64,000 nucleotides of DNA from Paramarasmius palmivorus (GCA_037176845.1 JAYKXP010000078.1:1-64000), one strand, 5' to 3'; counted from the first letter of the stretch, positions 1-12,477 are shown. The notes: generated from the letters alone by a model not told the origin. Numbers and translations are program-made.

Positions 1-540
1 CCATTCCCAGATAGGCTATACAACCCTGAGAAAGACCGCCCAAATTTTCCTGTTTCACAGCTGGCTATCAGTGGCTGAATGTGTATGACCTGGATACATT
101 TCCTGACAAAGCGCGTCAACGTAGCACTGGGGGAGTGTTTGGTCCATTGAAGGAGGCCCGATAATACGTGGTTTAGGATGGCTAGAAATTATGAGTACAA
201 ACCGGAAAGGCCTGGAGGCTCAAGACAGGGACTCTTGGAATAATTTTCCGAGTGGCCCAATCCCCCTCCTGACTGTCTTTTACAATGTTTAGTATCATTG
301 ACGAACAAGAGATTCTTGATTCTGTGTCAAGGCCCATCAGTACCATCACTAATATTTGGACTTGAAAGGTTTTGAAGCCCGTAGTATATTACTCGCGTTA
401 GTGTGATTGCTAGTGTAAATGTGGAACTTGTCCACAATAAATTTGATTGGCATTTTGACGAAAATCTCAAAAAGGTGCTTCAAACTTTTCTGTAGACACT
501 AAACAGCGTAAATGATCCCTAGTACTGTACCCAGGAAATA

Positions 541-1105
541 ATCAATATCAACAATTACGCAATCTACTGGCCTGGCTAGGTTTTCCGAACTTGGGGCTTG
601 AGGCCTTGATTCGACCAAGCCTGCACCTCTAAGCCATTCCGAATACTAACTCTTCGCTCTTGCGCTGAATGCATTGAAGCTATGATATAAGATGGTAAAC
701 TGGCATAATGACTATGAAGAAAAACATACGTTCCGATATCCAGCTCATCCGAGGTATCGTTGTTGAACCTGGAAATTACGACTGGGCTTTCCACAGGACT
801 CCGTCCCCAAAGAGCTCCCATTCCAGAGACCATTGAAAATTCCAAGCATAATGGGGGGCGGTATTGGTTGATTGAGACCAGACGCGCGCGAAACTTCTAG
901 TTCCGAATATCCATTTTCGATGTTGAAAAGCTTCAGCCTTCGTCACAGGCTCAAGCTGCAAGGTCGAGATTATGAGAGCAGGAAAACGAATTGATGTATT
1001 GTAAGAGCACCTAATTCATAGTCCATGGAGGCATTAGTTCTGCACTACGCGAGTTTTTATACCTAGAGATGGGTATAGCGCTCTACATTTGTGTTGCCGG
1101 CTGGG
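541..1105 (-). pseudogene. M1: decayed minus-strand member of divergent pair 1
   Basis: I do not recognise the product. Two overlapping open stretches (961-776 and 845-576) lie in different frames. A donor-like GTATGTTTTTC near 730, read on the minus strand, follows a piece reading SRFNNDTSDELDI. The same layout recurs in M3 (RRWNNNVTSESRL then GTATGTTCTTC near 12105) and M4 (ENHRPK then GTATGTTCTTTC near 16085), so this is a paralogue of those copies. It is transcribed away from P1 and shares the CCG-N-CGG promoter motif at 1127-1138. The reading frame is broken after the second exon. The gene may run past the left edge of the window. Homology within the array is seen directly; the exon model is inferred. 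Confidence 0.3.
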
Positions 1106-1138
1106 TGGTCAAAGTGTAAGAACGGTTTGCCGCCGGCA
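1105..1138. promoter_or_regulatory. Shared bidirectional promoter motif, copy 1 (CCG-N-CGG)
   Basis: A TGGTCAAAGTGTAAG box is followed by TTGCCGCCGGCA at 1127-1138, an odd-centred palindrome made of two everted CGG half-sites with a 1-bp spacer. The same pair of boxes precedes P3, P4 and P5, and in a weaker form P2. CGG half-sites are typical of fungal Zn2Cys6 regulators; that such a protein binds here is inference. Confidence 0.5.
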
Positions 1139-1256
1139 CTTCTCTTCTTTTTCCTCTTTCCCCAAAACCATCACCTCACAAATTGGTCGGTGCGCGCCAT
1201 TCCATTCTACTCTGTTTCAACTACTGACCTACCTCCAGTAACACAGCAGAACTAGG

Positions 1257-3157
1257 ATGGAGCCATCGAAAGTTTTTGAAAAGTTTGCCTTCGGACAATG
1301 TAAGTACGCCCGTTTTTGCTTGAACGTTTTTTGCGTTGCTCACACCTCTGCCTATCCAAGCTTAAGTACACCTACAAGCTATCGATATCTCGATTATTAC
1401 ACTTTCATGATGCTCTATCCGCTCCCCAAAACGCTCTTCAACGCCCTGTCCGCTCAATGTCCTCCGCACACCGCACCAAATGCCTTTCTGCTCCCTTTTC
1501 CCAAAGCAAACCTGTCTCGTGTACTCTATCCGGGCATGAACGAGCTTCTAGCGTGCGGCGGTTGGTAACGAAAGGGCTATTGAGCGCAGGAATGATCCAG
1601 AGTATCAGTTTTGGTCAGAATTCGCGTTTCAGAGGTACACTTGGGTGAGCAGTCTCCCTCTTTTCCCCATTTTAACGCGTTTTTCTGACACCACCCACAG
1701 CGCCAAAAAAAGGAAGTTTAGTCCCACAGTTTCCCTAGTGATCCTAGAACGCCTTTAGTCCCAGTTCCACATGATCACCCCCGACAACGAGCGCGACAGC
1801 CAACTCTACCGGCTTGCTGACCCCTACACCCTACATACACCCCCTACATCCTACATACACCCCCTGCACACCCCTACACCCCCACATCCCCATCCCATAC
1901 CTCCAACCTTGAGTTCAAATTCGAACTCCAGGTGGCAAGTCGTCATTTCAGACGTTCATGTACCCTGTAACGTTCAGTGGTTGCTTTACCATTGTCGACG
2001 AGGAATAGGACGATATTTTGCAGGAAATGGGAACACCAGAATAGAGATAGTTCCATCGAGCCACGGTTGTTTGCGGAGAGATCGTTAGGTTCTTTCCTTG
2101 CATTGGAAGTGGTAGCTGGGCAGACGGCAAATACTAGAGCTGTTGCATGGAACACAACATGGCGATATTGCCTTTCAATTCTGACCGTCATCAAGGACGG
2201 ATGTGCCCAGCCAAACCCAACTTTCCCTTTTCCATCGTCGACCATTCACGCTCTACAAACAGCTTGTACAAGGAGGCGTACACTACGAGCCTGTCTTATC
2301 GGGGCTAGGAATGCAGCAAACTGTTCGGTGGGTGTTTTTAGCGTGTTTTGGGCTTGAGCTGATAGGCGTTGTTTTCAAGTTGTTTACAGTGCCCAAAGTC
2401 AATATGTACACCAGGAACTCGCAAGTCAGAGCCTGAGCTGCCGCATCCAACCTTTAGGCACCATACAGCATCTGTGGATACGTCTCAACCGCCGCCTTTG
2501 GAATTCAAGTTTCATCGATACTGGTCTCCGAACGAGTCTCATCGGCTACCTTTCCCGGTTATCCTTTGACAAGCTATGTCTGTCGAGGCAATGAGCATCC
2601 AAGAGCCATGCTGACTGCTTACCTTTCACAGGGGTGTAGCCGAGGGGGATACCGCCTTGGATACCCCAGGATCTTCCATTACTTGGATCGCCAATTCGAC
2701 TGGTCGTGTTCACGATCACCGACTGTCAAAGCGTGGATATGCTTGGGACAGCCTTTCCTCGGATGATTCGGCTTCCTTGTCATTCTCTATACCTTCAGCA
2801 ATCTCCAATCCCGGTGTCTCGCAGTGTACCCTAAAACACGAGAGGCCATATGGTGCTGCAGATGATGTCGTTGACTTATGGTGTTTGTAGACAACACGAT
2901 ATCAAGAAGCGGCCTCGAGGCATCGTTCTCACCGCACGTGTAGAGCCTTCCACCTCGAGGCTGATCGTTCCTCGCAACTAAAGGGATTCTTCGCCTTCTA
3001 TTCTGGGCGCCGAACCTTCGCTTCGTGCCCTGATAGATTTTTTGTCTTCATCCCGTACACGAGACTGTTTTTGTGTACGTTTTTTGTGTGTACATTGAAA
3101 GACGAGTTGGTTCATTACAGCAGCGGGTCACCGAGAGATGTTGTTCATTTCGATGTG
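1257..3157 (+). pseudogene. P1: decayed plus-strand member of divergent pair 1
   Basis: Function is not recognised. The first exon begins MEPSKVFEKFAFGQ at 1257 and ends at a GTAAGTACG donor. P3 has the equivalent exon MEHSKLEEITFRNL with a GTATGTACG donor. A conserved downstream piece reads KQLVQGGVHYEPVLSGLGM (near 2240-2330) and matches SGLYDAIHVRGGARCEALV in P2. No single spliced frame stays open over the whole region, so I call it a pseudogene, although unrecognised introns could rescue parts. It ends at the 3' motif shared by the array (3158-3170). Confidence 0.35.
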
Positions 3158-3170
3158 AATGTATTGTATC
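3158..3170 (+). terminator. Shared 3'-end motif, copy 1
   Basis: AATGTATTGTATC. The same 13-mer, with small changes, closes P2, P4, P5 and both DUF6535 genes. It contains TGTA and TATTGTAT cores like fungal 3'-processing or Puf-type signals; the role is inferred. Confidence 0.4.
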
Positions 3171-3352
3171 AGGTTTCTACTTTATATGCATGGTTCTTCG
3201 ACGAAAGCAACATTGAGGCGCTTGCGGTCCCCGTGGTCTAACAGGCTTGTCAGCAAGGCCCGGGGGTGCTTGGAGATATAACGATGACATACTAGGCTCT
3301 ACTAATTGACATTGCTTCAAAATCCTTGGGGTCTATCGAACTTGAAGTATCG

Positions 3353-3935
3353 TCAACCCCAAGCACCAGGGCCATGATCGCCTTGCTGTCTGCTGTGGAC
3401 CTTCATCAGATATAATTCCGAGTCAAGGCTGATGAACGAACCTTCGGAGAAAATTCCAGTAAACAATCGGCGAACAATCTCGAGTTGTTGGCGATCCATT
3501 GTTTGAAATGCTTTTCGGATTTGATCGATGTCGGCGACTGGCCCAGGATATTGCCATGAGAATGGTACCGAGAAAAGAGGTTGAGCTCTAGACTCACGAA
3601 AATCATCTTGGAGCAAACGCGCAAGGGGCTCGGATGGGTTGCTTTGAGGCATGTTCAAGTTGATGGTCAAGAAGTGGGGCGTGCGCGTGAAGGCTCAAAA
3701 GGTGGGTCTGAGGTCCTTAAATGCTCCTTATTCGGACCCTGCCAGCCATTAGTATTACGCCACTGTCAGTTTTAACTTTTGTAAAAGGATGACTCAGAGT
3801 ATGCCCTGTTCGGAGTCATCGCCGCGCACGGGGACCATGCTGTGGATACTTTGAAGGATAGAATCGGTGTTATAAGTACCATCAGAAATGTAAGAAAGAC
3901 ATACCGTTGGAACTTGAAGAGATGTACGTGACCGT
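3353..3935 (-). pseudogene. M2: minus-strand member of divergent pair 2 (fragment)
   Basis: Product unknown. The 5' part reads leftward from the promoter motif at 3942 to a GTATGTCTTTC donor (complement near 3903), the same position and sequence as the M5 donor (near 26565) and close to that of M4. Further left, an open stretch of 105 codons (3670-3353) begins MTINLNMPQSNPSEPLARLL and has a coding look, with the charged helix-like segment IRKAFQTMDRQQLEIVRRLF. I could not join the two parts in one frame. It is much shorter than M3 or M5 because P1 ends only about 200 bp further left, so its 3' part is probably missing. Confidence 0.3.
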
Positions 3936-3941
3936 GAACAT

Positions 3942-3953
3942 TTGCCGCCGGCA
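3942..3953. promoter_or_regulatory. Shared bidirectional promoter motif, copy 2
   Basis: TTGCCGCCGGCA between M2 and P2, 34 bp before the P2 ATG. The upstream TGGTCAA box is degenerate here (CGTGACCGTGAAC). Confidence 0.5.
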
Positions 3954-3986
3954 CTTGAAGCGGCTTTCCTCTAAACGACCACAATC

Positions 3987-6900
3987 ATGTTCACCCATTT
4001 GCAAGGTACGCTCAGCCATCCTCTTCTTTCCATCGTTTTTGGTGATAATATACCTTCAGAAAGCTCAAGAAAAAGAGAGAGGTGCAAGTTTTGACTCAAC
4101 TATCTGGTTCCACCGTCAGCATTCACTACACCTATGGCCTTGCACATCGTTTTTCTGCCTCAATAGTCGGTCTCGCTCTTCGCACGACATTGCTGTTCCC
4201 TTGAATCAGGTTCATTCCTTGCTTAGGACTCCGCTCCCCTCTCCTGCAAGCCTTGCCTCACACAGCTGAGCCAACGCTATCGCGAGCCGACCACATTTCC
4301 GCTCCTTTTGCGCTGGCTTAAAGGCATTCCATCAGGTCGAGAAAAAGTTTATGGGGCGTAAGGTGTGGGTATGAGGGGTCTATCGTGGCCAAGAACATGA
4401 AGAAGGATGCATTAGAGTCCGGAGTATTGAGTTTGGTCGGATATTGCGTTCCAAGGATGCACTCAGGTTAGCAGTCTCCTTCTCTGACCCTTTCGACGCG
4501 TTTATCCTGACATTTTCGTATACAGTACCGAAAAAAAGAACCTTAGTCTCCCAATCACACCGAGCGCCTCTACTCCCAAAACCAGATACTACATTCCGAC
4601 AACCACCGTGACTGCCAACGCTCTATTCCCATACACCCCTCACAACCTCGTTTCCCCATCCCATACCTTAAAGGCTGACCTTGAACTTGGCTTTCAAGGT
4701 CACGAATTGTCACCTAGGCGTCCAGCGAGCTCGTAACGTTCAGTGGTCGTTTTATCGATGACAGCGTGGGCATAGGCAAAATTTTGCAAGGAAGTGGGGT
4801 GACAGCTCTCATTCAAACATGGCAGCTAGCTCTTGTATGGCATTAGCCTTTGAGCTACGCCAAGGCTGAGGTTTACCAGATATGCTGGGGTTCTTAGGGA
4901 TAGGAGAACGCAAACCTCGCCAGCTATCGCCCAGGATGTACGAGTTGAAGCTATTCTCTCGAGCGTACGGTTTATCGATGTCGAGGACGGAAGGATTCAA
5001 CAACGACATTCTATAAACCCAACTTGATGTCTTTCCATCGTTGGCAGTCTTCCGTATCACGAAGGTTCTCGCTTTTGGTGCATCCCAGAGGGCCTCGCGA
5101 ACAGCCTAGCCCTTTGTTCCACCTTTTATATCGAAGATACACCAGACGATTCCGTCTAGTTGGGTATCTCAAGGCTCAAGATCACCGATGATCTGGCTTG
5201 TACGACGCTATCCACGTAAGAGGAGGCGCACGCTGCGAAGCTCTCGTACCGGGGCTGGGAACGTGATGGCACGTTCGGTGGGTGCTCTTTTCATGTCTTT
5301 CTGGTGCTAGCTGATGTTGACATCTCTTCGTTCACAGTACTCGGGGAACTGACCTCATTTGGATCTCGCCAGTTGGTGACCGAGCTCCCCGGTATTTGGA
5401 AGCACATCAAACTTCTACCTACATCCTGCAGCGTCGCTGGGTATGAGCCGGCTATCGTTTCGTTCGGGAGAAACGAGTCACCATGTACCTCTTGGTATCT
5501 CACCTTTCCCAATTCATCAGCATGGATGTTCGAGTTTCCAACACCCAGTGGTGATAGTGTGGGGAATGGGCAGGTTCTTCGACAGGTGATGTATGTCAAC
5601 ATAAAAAGAGTTAAGAAATTGTGCTGACCACCTACCTCCTACAGTGATACATCCCTCAACCAAATCCAGCACCTTCCTCTACTTGACTGCCAACCCAAAA
5701 GCTCCAGCCCGGGCACGAGTCGCATTCGCAGTGTCTCTCGAGGTGGAGCATGACGTGGCGGCCTTAGAACGATCTCTCTTTCGAATGGTTCATCCATCTT
5801 CTTCCCAGTCATACTCTACATCTCCGGCAACCTCCAATGCGGACGATTCGCAGTTTACGAGAAGCAGCCACGAGGGATCGATCTCACCGAAAGTGTAGAA
5901 CCTCAGGCCTCCGCCTCGAGGCCGACCATTCATTGCAGCAAATGGCTAGCTGACATCGCATGCGCCTCCTCGGCTCACTTCGTATTCCGATATACTCCAG
6001 TTCTTCATTCCCAGAGTCGTTGCCATCTACGTCGATGACGCCCGGAGGCTTCAACCCAGCACGCAGTCGATGGGCTTGTATTGTTCATCGAGATATCGAA
6101 GATATGATGCCTGTGATAGACACGCCAACTGGGGCTTCGGTTGGACCTTCGAGTGTGCTTGTTGGATGTCGGGTTCGCTGGGTCGAATGTTGGTACGGTG
6201 TGGTTGCATATGGAAGCTCTGGGCTGATGGCTGGTTAGGGGAAGGAATCGTTGCGTTGGCGTAGTTTGAAAGTGTCCGATTCGTCTTCCGTACGTTTCTC
6301 TAAATCAGTTTCTGAGTCCTGTATACTGATCTATTGTGCTACAGATACGAGTTCATGGCTATATCACTCGGTGTCATTCTGAGTGGTGTATGACCGTATG
6401 GTTTATCAGTACACGGGCTCCTCAAGCCAGCCCATGCCTAAATGAGGTACATTGAATATAGCACTGTCCCGCGGTTGAAGTTCATAGTTATTTTACTAGA
6501 TTTAGTATTCCGGAGGCAATAGCGTCATCATAGCGCGTTGGCAACGAGGAGAGTACCTCAACGCCTCACGCTTCGCTATCCTCTCGTTCGTCAAGCCAAG
6601 AATCCCTTCCAAGACCTCCGAACGATTGGATAGTTCTAATACGGTCTCTCTAACACGACTGTTTGTTTGACCGCTTCGTGACGCGGTCCAATGAACTTAC
6701 GGGCTATCAAGTCAAGTTCGGTGCATTGGGGTCTGATGGCTACGGAAAGCTAGGCCAGTTGTCAGTTACACTCGTTGGAGAAGTTGGTGCTACTACCAAG
6801 GAGTTCGCCTTCTGGTGTTGGGTGCCCGAAAACATCGGTATGTTGAAGACGTACTTCTGGAGTTGCGTAGCTGATTTGGGATGACTTATAGAGCGGGAAA

Positions 6901-7210
6901 TGTGGGCCAGCTGGCGAACGTTTGTATGCCGCTCAACGCTCAGCGTGATACTTGGGATCCAAATACGAGCTTTCGAGTGGTCCTGCGAATATGTTTTACG
7001 GCTCGGGAACCGACGATCTGGCGTCGTTACAAGCCGTCAAGCTCGGGAACAGTCTACAGGGATGCCTTTGATCCTTCTCATGCCTCGACGTCTCCACATT
7101 GCGTTGGGTCATGGTTCCATGCCCTGGTCCATATCGGATACGCGCTACTGGCTAAGCACACCATCAGCAATAATATCTCGCGAGCGGTTCTGCAACCTTT
7201 CGACACATAA
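3987..7210 (+). pseudogene. P2: decayed plus-strand member of divergent pair 2
   Basis: Unknown function; the closest relative is P4, 13.5 kb to the right. Exon 1 is MFTHLQ with donor GTACGCTCAG, and the intron ends CCTTCAG. Recognisable later exons are one reading DVRVEAILSSVRFIDVEDG (near 4925), one at 5338-5587 containing LPGIWKHIKLLPTSCSVAG, one at 5644-5898, and a last one ending LAKHTISNNISRAVLQPF at 7207. P4 has matching pieces, for example DARVEAILSGIQFLDVEDG and LVKHTISNSFSQAALKPF. Several pieces change frame between the copies and stops interrupt both, so neither is likely to make the ancestral protein. The region may represent two adjacent genes, with the second starting near 6660. 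Confidence 0.4.
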
Positions 7211-7359
7211 CGTGACACTGATATCAGCGCTTCGGGAATCGGGATATCTATAAAAGCACGAGTGGGATGTTAACGTTGGAGATGGAGGTGCCAGTTCGGA
7301 TGGAATCCCACTGGCGACCATAATACACTACAGTTGTCATCGGTGTTCATTTTGAAGCG

Positions 7360-7372
7360 AATGTATTGTATA
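7360..7372 (+). terminator. Shared 3'-end motif, copy 2
   Basis: AATGTATTGTATA about 150 bp after the last P2 codon, matching the motif after DUF6535-A exactly. Confidence 0.4.
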
Positions 7373-7380
7373 AAACTACT

Positions 7381-8096
7381 GTATCGTTTGTCAACCATGG
7401 CGCAGAGGAAACAGAGACAACACGGACCTTTTCAGTTTGTACTCCTCGAAACTCAAACTACGCCGGCAAAATGACAGAAACGCAGAAAAACGTCTTGCTG
7501 AATGATTTGGTTCTGCCCTAGCGTTTCGGGTACTTTCTTCATGAATCCTGTTGAAGCCTTGGTTTCAACTTTGTTGACCTTGCTGTCGGTGGTGTCGAAA
7601 GGACTAGATTAGAACTAGGGACGCATTGAAACCACTGAGCCTTACCTTTCAAAATTCCAATGACGACTGGAGCCTGTTCCATCTATGCTGATCGCGTCGG
7701 TCCACAGCAGGTTTTCTAATATCTAATATCAAATCATCTATTATTAAAAAAGGCTGAGGATTCCAGCAAGGAAACAAGCGCCGAAAATTTTCTTCGCTTC
7801 TACCACTTCCATCACTTCCTTCCTTTCTCGATATTCAATATTATCGATATGGTCACCTCCAAAGCATGCGGAATCCTCATGTCGATAGCTAGCGCGGTCT
7901 GGCGCTCAAGCGCTTAAGGTATGTTGATGAAATGACAAAACCTGTTAATCTCCACTGATATGACCAGCTTATTATAGACTGTTCACATGAGCTTCAACGT
8001 GCATTTCTCAGTTCTGCTGTCATTAATGTGGTAGCTGCCAGGCCGAAGGAACCGACCTTTCACCCAAACATTGTACACGCCCACAGCTACACGGAC
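7381..8096. other. Intergenic: 5' region of DUF6535-A
   Basis: No ORF is supported. The last ~240 bp (from about 7860) are closely matched upstream of DUF6535-B (from about 21700), including a possible 5'-UTR intron with a GTATGTTGATG or GTGTGTTGATG donor and a TATTATAG acceptor. This suggests that leader and promoter were duplicated with the gene. A GTG at 8028 opens the frame further upstream, but I do not use it as a start. Confidence 0.5.
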
Positions 8097-10833
8097 ATGG
8101 ACCCGAGCAGAGAGGATAGCGGGAAGAGGAGGCGGAAAGAGGAGGAAAGGATGGGAGAGGCCTACAAGCAGTTGAAGAGGGAGTTGCGGCATGAGAATTG
8201 GGAGCAGTGGAAGCGGAGAAGGGACGAGGAGAAGAAGATGAAGAAGGAGGAGAGGACGTGGGAGGAGACAGAAAAGTGGAAGAAAGAGGTTGTTGAACCA
8301 GCGTACGAAAAGCTGCAGGCTGAAGTCAAGAAATATGACGACGGAATGGTCCTGGGCTGGAAAGAAGATATCGACACACTACTAGTCTTTGTATGTCAAG
8401 TTTCATCTTTCTAGCAATGTTCTAATCCACAAATAGGCTGGTCTTTTCTCTGCGGTCGTTACTGCATTTCTCATCGAATCGTATCAATGGCTCAGCGAAG
8501 ATGCTAGCGTCGTTCTGCTCACCCAAATTTTCCAACAACTCAATGGAACACAGGCGCAATCTGCACAGTTCACACCAGATGCTTCATCAATCCGTATCAA
8601 CTGCTTTTGGTTTCTCAGTCTCATCTTCAGCCTCACGTCTGCTCTTTTTGGTCTGCTGTGCAAGCAGTGGTTACGGGAACATCAACGCGATGTACCAACT
8701 CGCACAGTCTCAGAGAATCTGGCTCTACGACAACTACGTCGAGATAGCTTCGAGAAATGGGGTGTAGCCTCATTTTTGTCGGCGCTCCCAATACTTCTCG
8801 AAATCGCATTGGTTTTATTTTTTGTTGGCATCTTGGATCTCTTGTGGACGCTCCAGCCGATAGTTTTCGGCATCTGCCTCGCCGCTATTTCACTTAGCGT
8901 GGGGCTATATTTCCTCACCACAATCTTGCCCACCATCACGATTACACGCGATCAGGCCCAGTTTATCGACACTCAAGATGAAAACAACTTCCACATCCAC
9001 CACCATGACTTTGGACAGTTGGCTTACCAGTTCATCTGCCCGTACAAGTCTCCCCAAGCATGGGCCATCTACAAACTCTTCACCACACTCCCCAAACCGC
9101 TCCTCCACTTTCCTTTCATCAACAATTTCACTCAAACCCATCTCCGCCCCCTATGGGATCACATCCATGCCCAAACTTCCAGTTGGTCAACGTTTGACCT
9201 CCGAGTGATCAGGCAATTTGACCAGGAAGTCCTGCCCGTGCCTTTTATCCCCTTTCAACTGCAGGTTTATGAGCTGCGAGCGTTGCAGTGGGCAGTCACA
9301 ATGTTCCGTGATAGCCCTTCGGTGATCCCTCACCTCGAGAATGTGTTGAGAACGCTTCCCCATTCAGTGGCAATCTCTACTGTTCTGGATCGGTGGGATA
9401 TCGCAATGTGGGAGGGGAAGGAGGAGGATGTTGGGGATTACCTCAGATACCCGAATGATTTCCCCACCTTGCCGAAGCCTGTCATGATAGAACCTCCACT
9501 CCACTCCCGGGAGGGAATAGAGCTGTTATTCTGGCATCGGCTTTTGAATTCCTCCGTAGAGGAGTACCCCTCAGATGTTGACCAGTACCAGGATTTTTTT
9601 CTCAGCAATTTCGAGGCGCATATCTCCTCAGGAGTGCTTACACTGTCCAAAACTCACCGATTCCCGATTCCCCTTCCTTTCGCCACCGCACTATGGTCGC
9701 ACAAGGTTCCTCAAGTCCAACAGCTAGGCCTTCGACTCCTGCGACATTTCAAAGAATCTTGGGAACCTTCCACGGGGTATGATGAGGAACGACACAATGA
9801 GGAGCGGGTGGCATTTGCTAATGGCCTTGCCGAGCATATTTGTTATTCGAATCCACCTTCGGTGTTTTTGACGAGCAGAAGGGGGCAGGCATTCATCAGG
9901 TCTATTCATAACGAGATTATAATCCGTCGATTGTACTCTCACAGACTATTTTTTAGAGGTTGGGCGGAGCACTTTAGCAACTTGGGGTGGATTGGCGCAC
10001 TCAAAAAGGTCCAGGAAGTTGGTAAACTACCTTCCGACTACTTCACACCTCTACCCGAACGCGATGAAGATCCGCCTCCCTCTTCCCAACTTCCTCAACT
10101 CGAACCTATCCGATACTCCGTCGACTCTACCGAATGCCCAGAATCTGACAATCCTCGAGACGAAGACGGAGAACGACCACCAATGCCCACAGATAATGTT
10201 GCAGAAAGGATCGACATTCAGGTTCAGGGTCCTCACGACGACACAACAGCAGATCTCACAGACGGTACCTTGGTACCTGGTAGTGCCGACCCAGGTGGCT
10301 CTGGGCTACAGGCTCTGAACGAGAACAATGCCCTGCCACTGGATAGTGATGAACCACACACGCCAAGAAGGATGGTAGCTGAAGGTACCAATCCTGGAGA
10401 CTCTGATATCCAAGTAGCGGCCTCTTATGGTGTCACTGAAGGTGTGTTGGTCTCGGCTGGAGACAATGAGCCTGCTGTACTGAGGAAGGCCGTACCACCG
10501 GATACCGACACCGATCGCTTCACACAAGCTCCCGAGAACGGTGCTCAAGCCGCCTCTTTGTCATTTGAAGGACAAGGCGGACCTACAGGGTTTGATCATG
10601 GAGGGGCAGGAATCGTCGATACTGGAGGCGCTGCCGCCGACTCAGGTCAAGATACACATACTGTTAGCGACAACATCTCGCTGGCGATTCTTGAGCCTCC
10701 AGACCTTCGTGCCGCTGGTATCAGGTCTTCACGTCAAGGAGATGGTGTTGGAGGTGATGGAGTGTCAGGTCGTCTCGGATGGAATCCGACGAATGACCCT
10801 AACGCGCTGCGCGTATATTGGTTCCGGCCATGA
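8097..10833 (+). CDS. DUF6535 family membrane protein, copy A (896 aa, 2 exons)
   Basis: Exons are 8097-8390 and 8437-10833. The 46-nt intron has donor GTATGTCAAG and acceptor AAATAG and keeps the frame (98 + 798 codons). I start at the ATG at 8097 because copy B has the matching ATG. Residues 1-98 are highly charged and probably helical. Four membrane segments follow at about 99-114, 152-173, 212-236 and 241-262, with the family hallmark stretches FWFLSLIFSLTSALFGLLC and LRRDSFEKWGVASFL between and around them. A soluble middle domain contains a DRWDIAMWEGKE motif, and the last ~250 residues are low-complexity and acidic. This pattern is that of the Agaricomycete DUF6535 family, whose biochemical role is not known. 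It lies downstream of P2, in the same orientation, and ends near the shared 3' motif. Confidence 0.85.
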
Positions 10834-10930
10834 GCTGTTATCGTAGCGCTAAACATTTAGTATTCGCTGAACATTGTACACGTGTCTGTATGTAGCAGCA
10901 GCGTGTAATATGTACGTCCGTATCGTTGCC

Positions 10931-10943
10931 AATGTATTGTATA
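10931..10943 (+). terminator. Shared 3'-end motif, copy 3 (after DUF6535-A)
   Basis: AATGTATTGTATA, 97 bp after the stop codon. It is identical to the motif after P2 although the coding regions are unrelated. Confidence 0.45.
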
Positions 10944-11533
10944 AGTTATTAGACTGTCAGAAGCGTTAGCTAAGGCATAAGAGAGAAAGAGATAGAAAAC
11001 ACGCACAAGTTTCATTGTGACCCGGGAATGGAATTGACTCGAGTGGAGAAATGAAGCGGAACGACACCGTCATCATGGAACTATAGCGGCCACATGGACG
11101 AAGGTGCAGAAATGCACTCCGTCAGTCGTCTAAGCTCGTACTAGACACCAGAGTAAGGAGCTCCTGCTGGTGAACTAGTACATGAGCTTTGGGTGACGTT
11201 CGTCTTTTCGCGGTCATTGGTTAGGTACCAGAGTCATGGTTTCATCCTGTTTCGGCCTTGGAGGAAGCTTTCAGTGAGGCAAAGGTGCAGCTCACCTCAT
11301 ATCCAAGGTCACCCAATCTGTTGGTCATTCAAACCGTCTACATCGTTCTTGATGATTATCTCGAGGTATTTCCGCGTTTTCTAGCCTTGGTTGTAACTGG
11401 CCAACCCAGAAGGTGTATAATTAGTGACTCAAGAAAAATGTGTTGACGTAGGCAACATACGAAAGAATCCCAGCAGGAAAGATCATGGTTTCGGGGCTGT
11501 TGTTCATGATCAATTGAATTTATGCTGAGAAGG
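10944..11533. other. Intergenic between DUF6535-A and M3
   Basis: Convergent 3' flanks. The first ~60 bp still match the flank of DUF6535-B (TTAGACTGTCAG-like at 10950 and 24683), then similarity fades. I see no gene. Confidence 0.4.
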
Positions 11534-12455
11534 TCAAGTATTCCAGAGTGGCGGAGCTGTTGACTGAGCCATAACCTGGCCGAAGGTGTTGTTTATCTGT
11601 AGGTCTTCGTATTGAGCAGTCGTAACCAATTCTGACAGGCTAATTGAACATGTAAACGCGACGATTACGATGCCGGTTATGAGGTTATCGTACCTGTGTA
11701 GGTCTGGTACACGGGTACAAGGCGGAATTCCGGAGATTCTGAGAGCCATATAAATGAAAACTGAGGCTGCGAGTATAAAACTATCGGAAATAAGGCAAAT
11801 GAACGCACCTGACAAGCCTGAGTCTCACATCAGTTTTCTGTTCACTGATCATCCCGGGAAGTCGGATACTAGCCTACTAGGCTCGGATATGGCAAGGAGA
11901 AGCGTCGAACGCTGCAATAAATGCCTTGAAAATTTTGATGTACGATTGAAAACTGTAGCTGTTGCAGCCGATGTGCGCGAATAGTGGGATAAGTTGGCGT
12001 GCCTGTATCCTGCAGATTCCGCTGCCCCTGCGCTGAGCGCTTTGGGCCCACGATATAAGATGATAAGATTGGGTATATGGCAGTAGGAAGTCTGAAGAAC
12101 ATACTTGAGTCGGCTCTCCGAGGTAACGTTGTTGTTCCATCTTCTGAACAAAGATCTCGCGTTCCGGAAGCTTTTAAACCATCCAGATAAGTTCACGCTT
12201 CAAAAGCAATTGGTTGCAGTGGCCGTTGGACTGAATCTACAAGTATGGACGTGGTTCTTGGAATTACACGTCTAGTTTTGACGTTGAACGGGATGATGTT
12301 GACTGCTGCGAGGTAAAGGTTTGGATTAGAAGGGCGGGTAAAGGAGCTAGAGCTTGAAAGGCGCACCTATTCATAGAGCCATGGACCCAGGATCTGTACT
12401 ATGATACGCGTGTTGTTTTGTAGAGCGTCGGTAGACCGTGATCGTGGTCAAGGTG
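11534..12455 (-). pseudogene. M3: decayed minus-strand member of divergent pair 3, membrane-protein-like C terminus
   Basis: Product unknown. The 5' exon piece FRRWNNNVTSESRL ends at donor GTATGTTCTTC (complement near 12105), as in M1. The 3' part (11815-11534) has two hydrophobic stretches, ICLISDSFILAASVFIYMAL and LITGIVIVAFTCSISLSEL, followed by NNTFGQVMAQSTAPPLWNT and a stop. The matching 3' part of M5 (25252-25040) has lost this frame. So the ancestral M protein probably ended in a small transmembrane domain. Intermediate exons cannot be joined without frameshifts. It is divergent from P3 across the shared promoter motif. Confidence 0.35.
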
Positions 12456-12477
12456 TAAGCGCGGTTGGCCGCCGGCA
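12443..12477. promoter_or_regulatory. Shared bidirectional promoter motif, copy 3
   Basis: A TGGTCAAGGTGTAAG box followed by TTGGCCGCCGGCA (12465-12477). One extra G sits in the left half-site, but the CCG-N-CGG core is kept. Confidence 0.5.

Larger units (their letters stand above)
3942..10943 (+). repeat. Segmental duplication, copy 1 (P2 plus DUF6535-A)
   Basis: Collinear with 17486-24673. Matching landmarks run from the promoter motif through P exons, the DUF6535 leader and gene, to the 3' motif. Offsets grow from 13,544 bp at the left to 13,810 bp at the DUF6535 gene and fall slightly to 13,730 bp at the 3' motif, reflecting scattered indels. Confidence 0.75.

Noticed and set aside
1257..3157. 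Assigning a function to the P or M genes from short hydrophobic or Pro-rich pieces
   Set aside because: Frames are broken and no family motif is visible, so any name would be invented.
8028..8096. Upstream extension of the DUF6535-A frame starting at 8028
   Set aside because: The frame opens with GTG, and the in-frame ATG at 8097 matches the start of copy B. The upstream stretch resembles a leader with introns.
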